DNA of 64,000 bases from Mesorhizobium sp. Z1-4 (GCF_004000235.1 NZ_RCIO01000003.1:248373-312372); one strand, 5' to 3'. Positions 19,202 through 28,013 are shown, counted from the stretch's first letter. Program-made: numbers and translations. Notes: generated by a model not told the origin, from the letters alone.

Positions 19202-19822
19202 ATGAGCGATCCGACCGCGGCGCGGCGCAACATTGTGAACCTCCTGAAAAAGCGCGCCGACAGCCGCATCACCATCCGCGAAACCGCTGACGGGCTTGGC
19301 ATCGACAACCCAAGCCACCGGCAGATGCCGGTTATCATGTTTCTGCTCTTGTGGCTGGGCGGCTGGAGCGTTGGCGAATATTTCGCGCTGAATGAGATAT
19401 TCCGCGGCGGTACACCGCTGGCGGCGGATCTGTTCCTGATCGTCTGGGTGACCTTCTGGACGCTCGGCGGTGCGGCCGCGTGGTATTTCGTTCTGTGGCA
19501 GCTGTTCGGCGTCGAGCGGCTGTTCATCACCGGCGGGGCGCTGGTGCGCGAGGCCGGTCTGTGGCGGCTCAGGCGGCGGCAGGTCTTCGATCTCGCACGC
19601 GTCAGCGAAGTCGAGCTGTCTGCGGCGCCAGCCGCCGCCAACTCCACCAATCGCGCCATCAGTTTCAAGGTAGACGGCAAGCAGTATGGTTTCGGCATCG
19701 CCTTGAGCAAGGAAGAGGCCGAGCAGTCGCTGGCTGCGATCAGGCGGCACCTCGTCAGCGGGAAACCGAAGAATGCGATTGCGGGCGGCGACGACGGCGA
19801 AACAGACCCCGGCAAACTCTAA
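19202..19822 (+). CDS. Membrane protein with PH-like tail, tandem paralogue 2
   Basis: Encodes 206 residues starting MSDPTAARRNIVNLLKKRAD; this start lies inside a longer open frame whose upstream part overlaps paralogue 1 and is not credible. Two membrane spans (about residues 43-65 and 80-105) and a C-terminal soluble domain beginning [22 protein letters not shown] mirror the preceding gene. Shared motifs include ADGLG, GGWSVGEYF and LFGVERLF. The C-terminal half has diverged most, suggesting related but separate roles. The gap to paralogue 1 is 59 bp; the YdcF-like gene follows after 8 bp. Function unknown. Confidence 0.75.
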   Translation: MSDPTAARRNIVNLLKKRADSRITIRETADGLGIDNPSHRQMPVIMFLLLWLGGWSVGEYFALNEIFRGGTPLAADLFLIVWVTFWTLGGAAAWYFVLWQLFGVERLFITGGALVREAGLWRLRRRQVFDLARVSEVELSAAPAAANSTNRAISFKVDGKQYGFGIALSKEEAEQSLAAIRRHLVSGKPKNAIAGGDDGETDPGKL

Positions 19823-19830
19823 CAGGCGTC

Positions 19831-20625
19831 ATGTTTTTCTACTTGTCGAAGATATTCTGGTTCTTCCTGCAGCCGCTCGGACTGGCCACGCTACTGCTGT
19901 TTGCCGGCCTTGTTATCCTTGCCGCATCCTGGCGGAAAACCGCGGCGTCGGTATTTTGCGCCAGCTTTCTCGTACTGTTTATTTCCAGCTGGACCACCTT
20001 CGGGGCGCTGATGCTGCGCCCGCTCGAAGATCGCTTCCAGCGTCCGGATGTATTGCCGTCCGCAATTGCCGGGATCATCGTGCTGGGCGGCGGTTTCGAA
20101 GGCTCGGTCAACGCGGCGCGAGGCGGCTATGAACTCGCCAGTGCCGGAGACCGTTTCGTGGAAGCGGCGGTGCTTGCGCACCGGCTGCCCGGTGTGCCGG
20201 TGGTGGTTGCCGGCGGCAGCGGCGCCTTGCTTTTGCATGGCGAGCCGGATGCGGATACCGCTCCGCGGCTCCTGACGGCGCTCGGTGTATCGCCGGAGCG
20301 GCTCGTGCTGGAGAACCAGTCGCGGAATACGCAGGAAAATGCGGTGTTTACACGCGATCTTTTGCAACCCGATTCAACGCAGAGCTGGATACTGGTGACG
20401 TCGGCATTTCACATGCCGCGCTCCATGTCGCTGTTCCGCCGGGCAGGGTTCAACGTTATCGCCTGGCCGGTCGATTACCGCACTACCGGTGCCGAACGAA
20501 TTGGCTTAGCTCAAGACAATGCGATCGATTCGCTTCACACCACGACACTCGCGATCCGCGAATGGGTGGGGCTCTTCGCATATCGGCTGACCGGCCGGAT
20601 TGATTCCGTTTTTCCAGGGCCCTGA
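19831..20625 (+). CDS. YdcF family protein (ElyC/SanA-like DUF218 domain)
   Basis: Encodes 264 residues starting MFFYLSKIFWFFLQPLGLA. Two N-terminal membrane spans (about residues 5-25 and 35-58) are followed by a DUF218 domain: AGIIVLGGGFEGSVNAARGGYEL near 78-100, PVVVAGGSGALLL, LVLENQSRNTQENAVFTRDLL near 160-180 and WILVTSAFHMPRSMSLFRRAGF near 188-209. ElyC and SanA relatives act in envelope integrity in E. coli. The start at 19831 is 8 bp after the previous stop; longer frames upstream are shadows. Probable last gene of a gatC-led transcription unit. Confidence 0.88.
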   Translation: MFFYLSKIFWFFLQPLGLATLLLFAGLVILAASWRKTAASVFCASFLVLFISSWTTFGALMLRPLEDRFQRPDVLPSAIAGIIVLGGGFEGSVNAARGGYELASAGDRFVEAAVLAHRLPGVPVVVAGGSGALLLHGEPDADTAPRLLTALGVSPERLVLENQSRNTQENAVFTRDLLQPDSTQSWILVTSAFHMPRSMSLFRRAGFNVIAWPVDYRTTGAERIGLAQDNAIDSLHTTTLAIREWVGLFAYRLTGRIDSVFPGP

Positions 20626-20891
20626 AAGGGCACCGGTGCCTGCTATGCACAGGCCGCAATGCAGCCGTGAGTATTAACAATGTCTGAACTCGGGCCTTTA
20701 CGATAAATTATTGAAATCCATCGAGAATCGCCTGGAGCGTATCGGAATGTGACGGTGGGGAAGCCTCGATTCGGCCTTTTTTGCATTGCGAAAGGCGGGG
20801 TGAATAGCTAAGAGCAGCCGACGACGGAGTGGGGCCGTCGAGCGGCGAATGCCGCGACGCACTTTGGGGTTCTTTGATTCACGGAAGTGGT
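20626..20891. other. Intergenic region before a possible small ORF and sdaA
   Basis: This AT-richer stretch holds no recognised gene. Around 20766-20789 there is a weak stem (GCC/GGC) followed by a run of six T, which could be a terminator for the YdcF-like gene or the end of a small RNA. No convincing promoter was identified. Confidence 0.35.
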
Positions 20892-21020
20892 ATGGAAGAC
20901 AGTATCCAGAAGTCCTGCTGGGGCGTAACTGCCAAAGCAGCAATCGGTTTTGCCGGCATTATCCTCCTTGCCTGGCTTGTCGGTGGATCGGAGACGGTAG
21001 CGGTTATCGCCGCAAATTGA
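20892..21020 (+). CDS. Possible small single-span membrane protein of 42 residues
   Basis: An ATG at 20892, preceded by GGAAG about 5 bp upstream, opens a 42-residue frame starting MEDSIQKSCWGVTAKAAIGF with one clear hydrophobic helix (GFAGIILLAWLVGG, about residues 19-32) and a TGA at 21018-21020. Charged N-terminus plus a single span is typical of real small membrane proteins, but the frame is short and nothing identifies a family. It lies alone 160 bp before sdaA. Confidence 0.35.
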   Translation: MEDSIQKSCWGVTAKAAIGFAGIILLAWLVGGSETVAVIAAN

Positions 21021-21180
21021 TCCGACCGGCAGATTTGAGTGAAAGGGCGTGGCTTCGGCTGCGCCTTTTTCTTTTGTGCCGCGCTGGCGCAATCGGACAA
21101 GCGCTGCGGCGCTACCAGAACGTGGCGGCGGGATGGTATGACGCAGCATTCTGCAATCCAGCCGCCATGAGCCGACTTCT

Positions 21181-22581
21181 ATGTTTCTTTCCGTATTCGA
21201 CCTTTTCAAGATCGGCATCGGGCCGTCCAGCTCGCATACAATGGGGCCGATGGTGGCGGCTGCCAGATTTCTGGAAGAGATCTCAGGCGGCGACTGGCCG
21301 CGGCCGGCCGGCGTTGAGGTGGTCGCGCTCAAGGTCAGCCTGCACGGCTCACTCGCCTTCACCGGGGTGGGACACGCGAGCGATCGCGCAGTCATTCTCG
21401 GTCTCGACGGCAAAACGCCTGAAACCGCCGATCCTGATCAGGCGGAAAAGGACCTGACGCGCATCGCGCACGACAAGAAGGTGCTTCCGCCGCAGCATGC
21501 GGGTTATCGCTTCGACCCCGAAAACGACCTGGTTCTGGACCGCAAGAACCCGTTGCCCGGCCACGCCAACGGCATGACCTTCATGGCACTGGACGGCGAC
21601 AACAGGCTGCTTCTCAAACGCGTCTATTATTCGGTCGGCGGTGGCTTTGTCGTTTCGGAGGAGGAGCTTCAGCGGCTCAAGGCTCGTAGCAAGCCGCCGG
21701 TGGAGAAGGGCGTGCCTTATCCCTTCGCCAACGCCAAGCAGATGCTTGCGATGGCCGCTGAGAGCGGGCTCTCCATTGCCGAGATGAAGCGCGCGAACGA
21801 AGAAACGAACCAGACAAGCGAAGATCTGAATGCCGGCCTCGACGCGATATGGTCGGCCATGCAGGGCTGCATCGAACGGGGGCTGTCGCAGGACGGCGTT
21901 ATGCCCGGCGGGCTAAAGGTGAAGCGGCGCGCGCGTGCGCTGCATGGCAAGCTCGAAGAGGAGTGGAGCCGCAACCGGCCAAACCCGCTTCTCGCCAATG
22001 ACTGGCTCTCCGTCTACGCCATGGCGGTCAATGAAGAGAACGCCGCCGGCGGGCGCGTGGTTACCGCGCCGACCAACGGAGCGGCGGGCGTGGTGCCGGC
22101 GGTCATTCGCTACTGGCAGCATTTTCACGTCGATGCGACCGAGCGCGATATCCGGGATTTCCTGCTGACGGCTGCCGCCGTCGGCGGCATCATCAAACAC
22201 AACGCATCCATCTCGGGCGCCGAGGTTGGCTGCCAGGGCGAGGTGGGCTCGGCGTCGGCGATGGCGGCAGCCGGCCTTTGCGCTGTCATGGGCGGCACGC
22301 CGGAGCAGGTCGAGAACGCCGCCGAGATCGCTTTGGAGCACCATCTCGGCATGACCTGCGATCCGGTAGGCGGGCTGGTGCAGGTGCCCTGTATCGAGCG
22401 CAATGCGCTCGGTGCCGTGAAGGCCGTGACTGCGGCATCGCTGGCGATCAAGGGCGACGGCAAACATTTCGTTCCGCTGGATGCCGCGATCGAGACCATG
22501 CGCCAGACCGGTATCGATATGAACGAGCGCTACAAGGAAACCAGCCAGGGCGGATTGGCGGTCAACGTTGTGGAGTGCTGA
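21181..22581 (+). CDS. sdaA: L-serine ammonia-lyase (iron-sulfur type)
   Basis: A 466-residue single-chain L-serine dehydratase that converts serine to pyruvate and ammonia. The beta domain begins with the family motif [10 protein letters not shown] near residues 14-23. The 4Fe-4S cluster cysteines sit in [13 protein letters not shown] (near 351), TCDPVGG (near 393) and PCIERNA (near 404). Length and domain order match the fused bacterial type 2 enzyme. A strong hairpin at 22594-22627 lies just behind the gene and may end transcription before the TetR gene. Confidence 0.95.
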   Translation: MFLSVFDLFKIGIGPSSSHTMGPMVAAARFLEEISGGDWPRPAGVEVVALKVSLHGSLAFTGVGHASDRAVILGLDGKTPETADPDQAEKDLTRIAHDKKVLPPQHAGYRFDPENDLVLDRKNPLPGHANGMTFMALDGDNRLLLKRVYYSVGGGFVVSEEELQRLKARSKPPVEKGVPYPFANAKQMLAMAAESGLSIAEMKRANEETNQTSEDLNAGLDAIWSAMQGCIERGLSQDGVMPGGLKVKRRARALHGKLEEEWSRNRPNPLLANDWLSVYAMAVNEENAAGGRVVTAPTNGAAGVVPAVIRYWQHFHVDATERDIRDFLLTAAAVGGIIKHNASISGAEVGCQGEVGSASAMAAAGLCAVMGGTPEQVENAAEIALEHHLGMTCDPVGGLVQVPCIERNALGAVKAVTAASLAIKGDGKHFVPLDAAIETMRQTGIDMNERYKETSQGGLAVNVVEC

Positions 22582-22593
22582 AGGGGCGGCGTA

Positions 22594-22627
22594 TGGCGCC
22601 GGGCCGAAACCCGATTGACCGGCGCCA
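22594..22627 (+). terminator. Stem-loop after sdaA
   Basis: A perfect 9-bp stem (TGGCGCCGG / CCGGCGCCA) with a 16-nt loop, starting 13 bp after the sdaA stop. There is no T run after it, so termination or mRNA 3'-end protection are both possible. Confidence 0.45.
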
Positions 22628-22629
22628 AC

Positions 22630-22658
22630 TTGTCACAAACTAGACTGTTCAGTACTTA
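22630..22658 (+). promoter_or_regulatory. Possible promoter and operator of the TetR gene
   Basis: TTGTCA at 22630-22635 and TACTTA at 22653-22658 are separated by 17 bp, a weak sigma-70-like pair. The spacer contains the palindrome ACTGTTCAGT at 22644-22653. Autoregulation by the TetR protein is the natural inference; the -10 match is poor. Confidence 0.4.
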
Positions 22659-22690
22659 CCTGGCGATCGGATCGATACGGCCGGAGCACG

Positions 22691-23341
22691 ATGACGCCGA
22701 CCAAGAACGGGGCAGGGGCTGAGGGAAGCAAGCGTTCGTTGCGTAAGCGGCAGGCGATCCTCGATGCTGCGACGGAGGTCTTTCTGCGCGACGGCTATCT
22801 CGGGACCAGCATGGACGAGATCGCCGCGCTGTCGGAGGTCTCGAAACAGACGGTCTACAAACATTTCACGAGCAAGGAAGCGCTGTTCGTGGAGATCGTG
22901 TCGAGCCTGACCGACCGCACCGGCGATGCCGTGCACGACGAGATGCCTCCGCTACAGGAGGCCGGCGACGTGGCCGCCTATCTCGAGGCATATGGCCACA
23001 GGCAGTTGTCGATCGTGCTGACGCCGCGCATCATGCAGTTGCGCCGGTTGGTTATCGGCGAGGTAAGCCGCTTTCCGGAGCTGGCGCGCGTGCTTTACGA
23101 GCGCGGGCCGCAACGTGCGATGGACGAGCTGGCCGAACTGTTCGGGCAGCTTTCTGCAGACGGGCTTCTGGACGTGAAAGACCCAGCCATGGCTGCGGTG
23201 CATTTCAACTGGCTGGTGATGGCGCAGGCGCTGAACCAGGCGATGCTGCTTGGTGACGAAGCGATTCCGAAACCGGCCGAGCAGCGGCGCGCGGTCAAGG
23301 AAGGCCTCGGCGTGTTTCTGGCAGCCTATGGCGTGAAGTAG
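22691..23341 (+). CDS. TetR/AcrR family transcriptional regulator
   Basis: A 216-residue one-component repressor. The N-terminal helix-turn-helix is clear: RQAILDAATEVFLRDGYLG then TSMDEIAALSEVSKQTVYKHF near residues 38-59. The C-terminal part (AAVHFNWLVMAQALNQAMLLG) resembles the AefR-like TetR_C domain that controls efflux pumps. No efflux gene is adjacent, so its target is not given by context. A GGAG lies 5 bp before the ATG, and a short palindrome in the upstream region suggests autoregulation. Confidence 0.9.
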   Translation: MTPTKNGAGAEGSKRSLRKRQAILDAATEVFLRDGYLGTSMDEIAALSEVSKQTVYKHFTSKEALFVEIVSSLTDRTGDAVHDEMPPLQEAGDVAAYLEAYGHRQLSIVLTPRIMQLRRLVIGEVSRFPELARVLYERGPQRAMDELAELFGQLSADGLLDVKDPAMAAVHFNWLVMAQALNQAMLLGDEAIPKPAEQRRAVKEGLGVFLAAYGVK

Positions 23342-23419
23342 TCCCACGGCGCCCCTGCGGCTGTGGAGTTTCCGGCTTCAGGGCTTTCGCTGAGACGCCT
23401 GCCGGCATAAATCTCGTTT

Positions 23420-23860
23420 ATGAGCCTTCATCTCATCAAGCTCTGCGTCGGCGCCGAAAGTGTCGAGGACCTGGACGATTGGATTGCCGGACGCGTGGCC
23501 GACAAACCGCGCGCCGGGCCGGGAGTGCCGCGCGAACCATTCCACATCACGCGCATGGTGCCGAAGCGCATCGATGAACTATTGGAAGGCGGCTCGCTTT
23601 ACTGGGTGATCAAGGGACAGGTGCAATGCCGCCAGCGCATCGTGGAGGTGCGTCCCTTTACCGACGCGGAGGGGATAGGGCGATGCTACCTTGTGCTCGA
23701 TCCGAAGCTGCAACGGACGCAATGGCAGCCGCGCCGGGCCTTCCAGGGGTGGCGGTATCTCAAGCCGAACGAGGCACCGGCCGATCTTCCCGACGACGCG
23801 GATATCGCTGCGATGCCGGTCGCGCTGCGTAGCGAACTTGCTGAACTGGGCCTTCTGTAA
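23420..23860 (+). CDS. DUF1489 family protein
   Basis: A 146-residue protein starting MSLHLIKLCVGAESVEDL, the typical beginning of the alphaproteobacterial DUF1489 family. Conserved-looking features are TRMVPKRIDELLEGGSLYWVIKG and the basic WQPRRAFQGWRYLKP segment. No catalytic motif or membrane span is seen and the role is unknown. A hairpin at 23908-23937 follows. Confidence 0.88.
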   Translation: MSLHLIKLCVGAESVEDLDDWIAGRVADKPRAGPGVPREPFHITRMVPKRIDELLEGGSLYWVIKGQVQCRQRIVEVRPFTDAEGIGRCYLVLDPKLQRTQWQPRRAFQGWRYLKPNEAPADLPDDADIAAMPVALRSELAELGLL

Positions 23861-23907
23861 GACGCCTGTCAAACGTCTGTCGCACTAACCATCTTGCTTT
23901 ACCATGC

Positions 23908-23937
23908 CGCGGACAGCCGAACCGCAGTCCGCGTTTG
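23908..23937 (+). terminator. Possible terminator between DUF1489 and mipZ
   Basis: Stem CGCGGAC / GTCCGCG (7 bp) with a 12-nt loop followed by TTTGTTATT. Weak to moderate intrinsic terminator, 47 bp after the DUF1489 stop. Confidence 0.4.
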
Positions 23938-23992
23938 TTATTGATAACGATGGGGAAACGCGCCATTATTTTGGCGTTGGGAGTACGGGTTC

Positions 23993-24931
23993 ATGTTCTT
24001 GTCGGGTGTAAATGGACATGCGGACGAGCCAGCGCCGCGCAGCGCGCATGTGATCGTCTGCGGCAACGAAAAGGGCGGGTCGGGCAAATCGACCACCGCG
24101 ATGCACATCGCCGTTGCGTTGCTTCGATCAGGATACAGCGTCGCTACAGTCGATCTCGACGGGCGCCAGCTTTCGCTCACGCACTACATCGACAACCGCA
24201 AACGCTGGGCCAGGCAGGCCCGCATCGAGCTTCCCGCGCCCAGCCATTTCCACGTGCCGCCGGCAAATCGGGACACGGTTGCCGACATGGAGAGCGAGGA
24301 GTTTCGCCAGCTCACCGAGGGGCTGACGGAAATCCAGCACAATCACGATTTTGTCGTCATCGACACACCGGGCTCCGACACGTTCCTGAACCGAATGGCG
24401 CACCGCATCGCGGACACGCTGGTGACGCCGATGAACGACAGCTTCGTCGACTTTGACGTGCTGGCGAAAATCGACCCGATCAGCCACGAAATTCTCGACC
24501 TGTCGCAATATGCGTCCGCGGTGCGCGATGCACGCCGGCAGCGCCGGCAGACCGACAGCTCGATCCTCGACTGGATCGTGGTGCGCAATCGCATGGCTTC
24601 GATCTCGTCGCGCAACGAGCAGAAGATCGATGCTTGCCTGCGCAATCTGTCGATCCAGCTGGGTTTCAGGCTTGCCGACGGCATCTCGGAACGTGTCGTC
24701 TTCCGCGAGTTTTTCCCGATCGGGCTGACCGCGCTCGATGATTTCGAAGAACATATTCTGGGCACCAAGCCGACGCTCTCGCATCTGGCCGCACGCCAGG
24801 AGATCAGGCAGCTCATCGGCGCACTGCGACTGCCCACCGACGAAGTGGGCCGCAAGCGGGCCGCACTGAGGAAACGTTATGCGGAAGCGATCAGCAGGCC
24901 GATTGCACTTCCGGACATCTTCGTGAACTAA
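23993..24931 (+). CDS. mipZ: Division plane positioning ATPase MipZ
   Basis: A 312-residue ParA/MinD-superfamily ATPase that forms gradients from the cell poles and keeps FtsZ at midcell in alphaproteobacteria lacking MinCDE. The deviant Walker A GNEKGGSGKSTTAMH lies near residues 24-38, switch I around VDLDGRQLSLTHYIDNR and Walker B FVVIDTPGSD near 122-131. The DGRQ and MNDSFVDFDVLAKIDP segments are characteristic of MipZ rather than ParA. Length agrees with the rhizobial members. A short palindrome lies upstream. Confidence 0.93.
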   Translation: MFLSGVNGHADEPAPRSAHVIVCGNEKGGSGKSTTAMHIAVALLRSGYSVATVDLDGRQLSLTHYIDNRKRWARQARIELPAPSHFHVPPANRDTVADMESEEFRQLTEGLTEIQHNHDFVVIDTPGSDTFLNRMAHRIADTLVTPMNDSFVDFDVLAKIDPISHEILDLSQYASAVRDARRQRRQTDSSILDWIVVRNRMASISSRNEQKIDACLRNLSIQLGFRLADGISERVVFREFFPIGLTALDDFEEHILGTKPTLSHLAARQEIRQLIGALRLPTDEVGRKRAALRKRYAEAISRPIALPDIFVN

Positions 24932-25000
24932 TCGGGCACCATCGGCCCTTACGCATCGTTGGGCCTTGCCAGCGCCACCCGCGCGGCACATCTTCATGGC

Positions 25001-25726
25001 ATGAATAATCGCAAAATGCCTGTTCGCCCCAACACGGCGGCAGAGCCCGCCGCACAGTCGAGCGGGTCCGAAATCGACGCTTTCATCCGCCAGGCGCGCA
25101 CGCTTGCCACCGCCGCGACGGGCAAGGGCCGTCTCATCCTTGCGCTCGACGCCACGATGAGCCGGCAGCCGACCTGGGACCTTGCCTGCCGCCTGCAGGC
25201 CGAGATGTTCGATGCGGTGGGCAAGGCCGGCACGCTGGCCGTGCAGCTGGTCTATTTTCGCGGCTTCGGCGAATGCCGTGCCTCGCGTTTCGTGACCGAC
25301 ACCAATTCGCTCAAGGACCTGATGGTGCGCATCGACTGCCGTGGTGGGCGCACGCAGATCGGCAAGGTTCTGTCGCATGCGCTGAAGGAAAACCGGCGCG
25401 AGAAGGTGAACGCTCTGGTCTATATCGGCGACGCGATGGAGGAGGAGATCGACTTGCTGGCCGACCGGGCGGGCGAGCTTGGCCTTCACGGGGTGCCCGT
25501 ATTTGCCTTCCAGGAAGGCAATGACGCCGCCGCGCAGGTAGCGTTCAAGGAGATCGCCCGGCTCTCCAAAGGGTCGTGGTTCCGGTTCGACCGCAATTCG
25601 GCCTCAACGCTCGCCAGGCTGCTGTCGGCCGTTGCGGTTTATGCGACCGGCGGACTCAAGGCGCTGGAGGCACGGGGCCGCGCCGAGGACAGACAGATGA
25701 TCGAGCATTTGAAAGGCAGCAGATGA
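25001..25726 (+). CDS. VWA-like domain protein, function unknown
   Basis: Encodes 241 residues from the ATG at 25001 (MNNRKMPVRPN); the longer frame from 24959 adds a poor N-terminus. The pattern LILALDATMSRQPTWDLA near residues 45-62, then TQIGKVLSHAL and ALVYIGDAMEEEIDLL, fits a von Willebrand factor A fold, with DATMS as a variant of the DxSxS metal site (Thr and Met altered). No signal peptide. Its TGA overlaps the ATG of the DnaJ-domain gene (ATGA), which suggests the two proteins work together. Confidence 0.75.
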   Translation: MNNRKMPVRPNTAAEPAAQSSGSEIDAFIRQARTLATAATGKGRLILALDATMSRQPTWDLACRLQAEMFDAVGKAGTLAVQLVYFRGFGECRASRFVTDTNSLKDLMVRIDCRGGRTQIGKVLSHALKENRREKVNALVYIGDAMEEEIDLLADRAGELGLHGVPVFAFQEGNDAAAQVAFKEIARLSKGSWFRFDRNSASTLARLLSAVAVYATGGLKALEARGRAEDRQMIEHLKGSR

Positions 25727-26418
25727 GCTTCATGCTCTACCTATCGGTGGCGGTGCTTTGCGCGTTTTTTCTGGCGCTCGGTTTCGTGCGGGCGAGCCCT
25801 GCGCGGGTCGCCGATACGATCCGGCTGGCCGGGCCGGCAATACTGGCGCTGCTCGGCCTGGTGTTGCTTCTGGTGGGGCGTGGCGGTGTGGCCGGAATGC
25901 TGCTTACGCTGGCCGCGGCATGGTATCTGCGCGGCAGGGCGGGGCGCCGGGCCCGCCGAAGCCCCGGCGGAAAATCGCATGTTCGCACTGCGGCGCTGGA
26001 AATGGAGCTCGACCACGAGACCGGGTCGCTCGAAGGCGTCGTTCTCGCCGGCAGCCTGGAGGGCGCGGAACTGAGAAATCTGTCGCTCGAACAGTTGCTG
26101 ACATTGCGCGGCGAACTGGCAAGCGATGCGGAGAGCCTACAGCTTCTGGAAACCTATCTTGACGGCAGATTTCCCATCTGGCGCGAAGACGCTCAGGCGC
26201 ATGGAAGCGAGGGGCATGCCGCCACGCCGGTTTCTGGCACCATGACTGAGGAGGAAGCCTACAAGGTCCTTGGTCTTGAGCCGGGTGCCTCCGCGGCGGA
26301 GGTCCGCAAGGCGCACCGCCGCCTGATGCAACGCCTGCACCCCGACGTCGGCGGGTCGCCCTTTCTGGCTGCCCGCATCAATGCCGCCAAAGACGTTCTG
26401 CTGTCCAAACACGCTTGA
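25723..26418 (+). CDS. Membrane-anchored DnaJ-domain protein
   Basis: Encodes 231 residues: two N-terminal hydrophobic spans (about residues 3-22 and 38-68), a basic stretch, a soluble middle region and a C-terminal J domain (about residues 172-231) with the HPD motif in LMQRLHPDVGGSPF. The short J domain at the C-terminus resembles the TIM14/Pam18 arrangement. It would recruit and stimulate an Hsp70 (DnaK) at the inner membrane; the client is unknown. It begins inside the stop of the VWA-like gene. Confidence 0.82.
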   Translation: MSFMLYLSVAVLCAFFLALGFVRASPARVADTIRLAGPAILALLGLVLLLVGRGGVAGMLLTLAAAWYLRGRAGRRARRSPGGKSHVRTAALEMELDHETGSLEGVVLAGSLEGAELRNLSLEQLLTLRGELASDAESLQLLETYLDGRFPIWREDAQAHGSEGHAATPVSGTMTEEEAYKVLGLEPGASAAEVRKAHRRLMQRLHPDVGGSPFLAARINAAKDVLLSKHA

Positions 26419-26446
26419 TACTCCTTCGACGCGATACTGACCGGAG

Positions 26447-26465
26447 ACCCGAGTGACCGGGTTTT
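26447..26465 (+). terminator. Weak terminator between convergent DnaJ-domain and dacF-like genes
   Basis: Stem ACCCG / CGGGT with a 6-nt loop followed by TTTA, in the 45-bp gap between two convergent genes. Confidence 0.35.
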
Positions 26466-27819
26466 ATTGCTGCACTGCGTAGCAGGCGATGTCGCGCGCC
26501 TTGAGTGCGTTGCAAGCACCCCTGGCCGCATTCTTGGAACTGAAGCCGGCATAGCGGGCACGCCAGTAGTGTGTGCCCTTGTTGTCGAACTTTTCGGTGA
26601 ACGGAGTGGCATTGGCGAGAATGCCGCCTGCTTCGCGGCTGGTTCGGTCGAGGAAGGAGCGGGCCTCGGCCTCGCTGAGCAGCGATGCCACCTGTACCAC
26701 CCAGCCGCTGGGGACGGTCGACGCGGTTTCCACCATGTCGACGTCACCTTCGGCGATCTGCATCTCAACTGCGCGCGCTGCCGGTGTCGGTTGCGGGGCA
26801 GGTGCTGCCGCGACGACGATCTTGTCGGTGTAAACGGGATCGATGTCCTCGACGGGGCGGGCATCCGGCGTCGGTGCTCCCTTTGCCGGCAGTTCGATGC
26901 GGCCTGTGCTGGCGACGACCGGACGGGTTGGCGAAATGGTGCGCGGTTCGGCAATGAGGTCGCCGCGTCCGCGGCGCGAGGCGCGGGGCATATATTTGGA
27001 GATCAGTTCGACCATATGCGCATTTCGGCTGTTGGCGGTGCGACCGCCCATGACCACGGCCACGATCGAGCGGCCGTCGGCCTCGACCGAGGAGACGAGG
27101 TTGAAACCCGAAGCGCGCGTGTAGCCGGTCTTGATGCCGTCCATGCCACGCACGCGGCCGAGCAGCCGATTGTGGTTGCCGAGCCGCTTGCCGGCCACGG
27201 TGGCCACGCGGGTGGAGAAATAGTCGTAATATTGCGGGAAATGCTCGCGCAGCGCGATGCCGAGGCGGGCCATGTCGCGCGCGGTGGTTTTCTGGTGCTT
27301 GTTCGGCAGGCCGTGAGCGTTGCGGAAGGTGGTCGATTTCATGCCCAGCGCGCGCGCCTTGTTCGTCATCATCTGTGCGAATTTCGTTTCCGAACCGCCC
27401 AGATATTCGGCAACTGCGGTGGAGATGTCGTTGGCCGACTTGGTGGCCAGAGTCAGGATGGCGTCGCCGACGGTGATGGTGGAGCCGGGTTTCAGGCCAA
27501 GCTTGGAGGGTTGTTCGGCTGCTGCATTCTTGGAGATCGGGATCCTGGACGATTTGGAGATGTGCCCGTTCTCCAGCGCCTCGAACACCATATAGAGCGT
27601 CATCATCTTGGTGAGCGAGGCGGGGAAGCGATGCGAGTCCGCGTAACGCGCGTAGAGCGTCTTGCCGGTTTTGGCGTCGACCACGATCGCGGCATATTTC
27701 GAGTTTGCAGACGCGCCGCCGGTCGCCGAAAGCGCCACAACCGCGGCCATTGCAAACAAAGCCATGATTTTCGAGATGAATTTGGGCCCGACCGCGACCC
27801 GTTTGAACGCCTGACGCAC
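26464..27819 (-). CDS. D-alanyl-D-alanine carboxypeptidase (PBP5/DacF type) with SPOR domain
   Basis: A serine peptidase that trims the terminal D-Ala of peptidoglycan stem peptides in the periplasm. From a GTG at 27819 it has 451 residues: a signal peptide ending near ASA, the catalytic SLTK tetrad, KSANDIS (SxN motif), and KTGYTRASG (KTG motif), in the expected order and spacing. A Pro/Ala-rich linker precedes a C-terminal SPOR domain (WVVQVASLLSEAEARSFLD ... ARYAGFSSKNAARGACNAL) that binds denuded septal glycan. The start is ambiguous: TTG 27903 and GTG 27879 are possible, but both give an unlikely N-terminus. Confidence 0.9.
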   Translation of the reverse strand: MRQAFKRVAVGPKFISKIMALFAMAAVVALSATGGASANSKYAAIVVDAKTGKTLYARYADSHRFPASLTKMMTLYMVFEALENGHISKSSRIPISKNAAAEQPSKLGLKPGSTITVGDAILTLATKSANDISTAVAEYLGGSETKFAQMMTNKARALGMKSTTFRNAHGLPNKHQKTTARDMARLGIALREHFPQYYDYFSTRVATVAGKRLGNHNRLLGRVRGMDGIKTGYTRASGFNLVSSVEADGRSIVAVVMGGRTANSRNAHMVELISKYMPRASRRGRGDLIAEPRTISPTRPVVASTGRIELPAKGAPTPDARPVEDIDPVYTDKIVVAAAPAPQPTPAARAVEMQIAEGDVDMVETASTVPSGWVVQVASLLSEAEARSFLDRTSREAGGILANATPFTEKFDNKGTHYWRARYAGFSSKNAARGACNALKARDIACYAVQQ

Positions 27820-27984
27820 TGAAACACCCGTCCGGTTGCGATTTTCAGAGTTGGCAGCGCCTCTGCCATAACTTCCCACAGGGTACGGAACCGGCGTTAC
27901 CAATCCGTTTATGGTGTTTAATGCGTTTACGGTGCGGTGCCGATTTTACCGGAATGCGCTCTGTGGCGGGATTTTGCGCACCCA

Positions 27985-28013
27985 TTGACTTTTTGTGCAG
28001 TGCACACTAATTT
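27985..28013 (+). promoter_or_regulatory. Probable promoter of the phasin gene
   Basis: TTGACT at 27985-27990 and TAATTT at 28008-28013 are separated by exactly 17 bp. The first operator-like palindrome fills the spacer. The transcript would have a leader of about 70 bases before the ATG at 28092. Confidence 0.55.

Noticed and set aside
24128-25489. Minus-strand frame of 453 codons
   Set aside because: Antisense to mipZ and the VWA-like gene; translation shows no family pattern.
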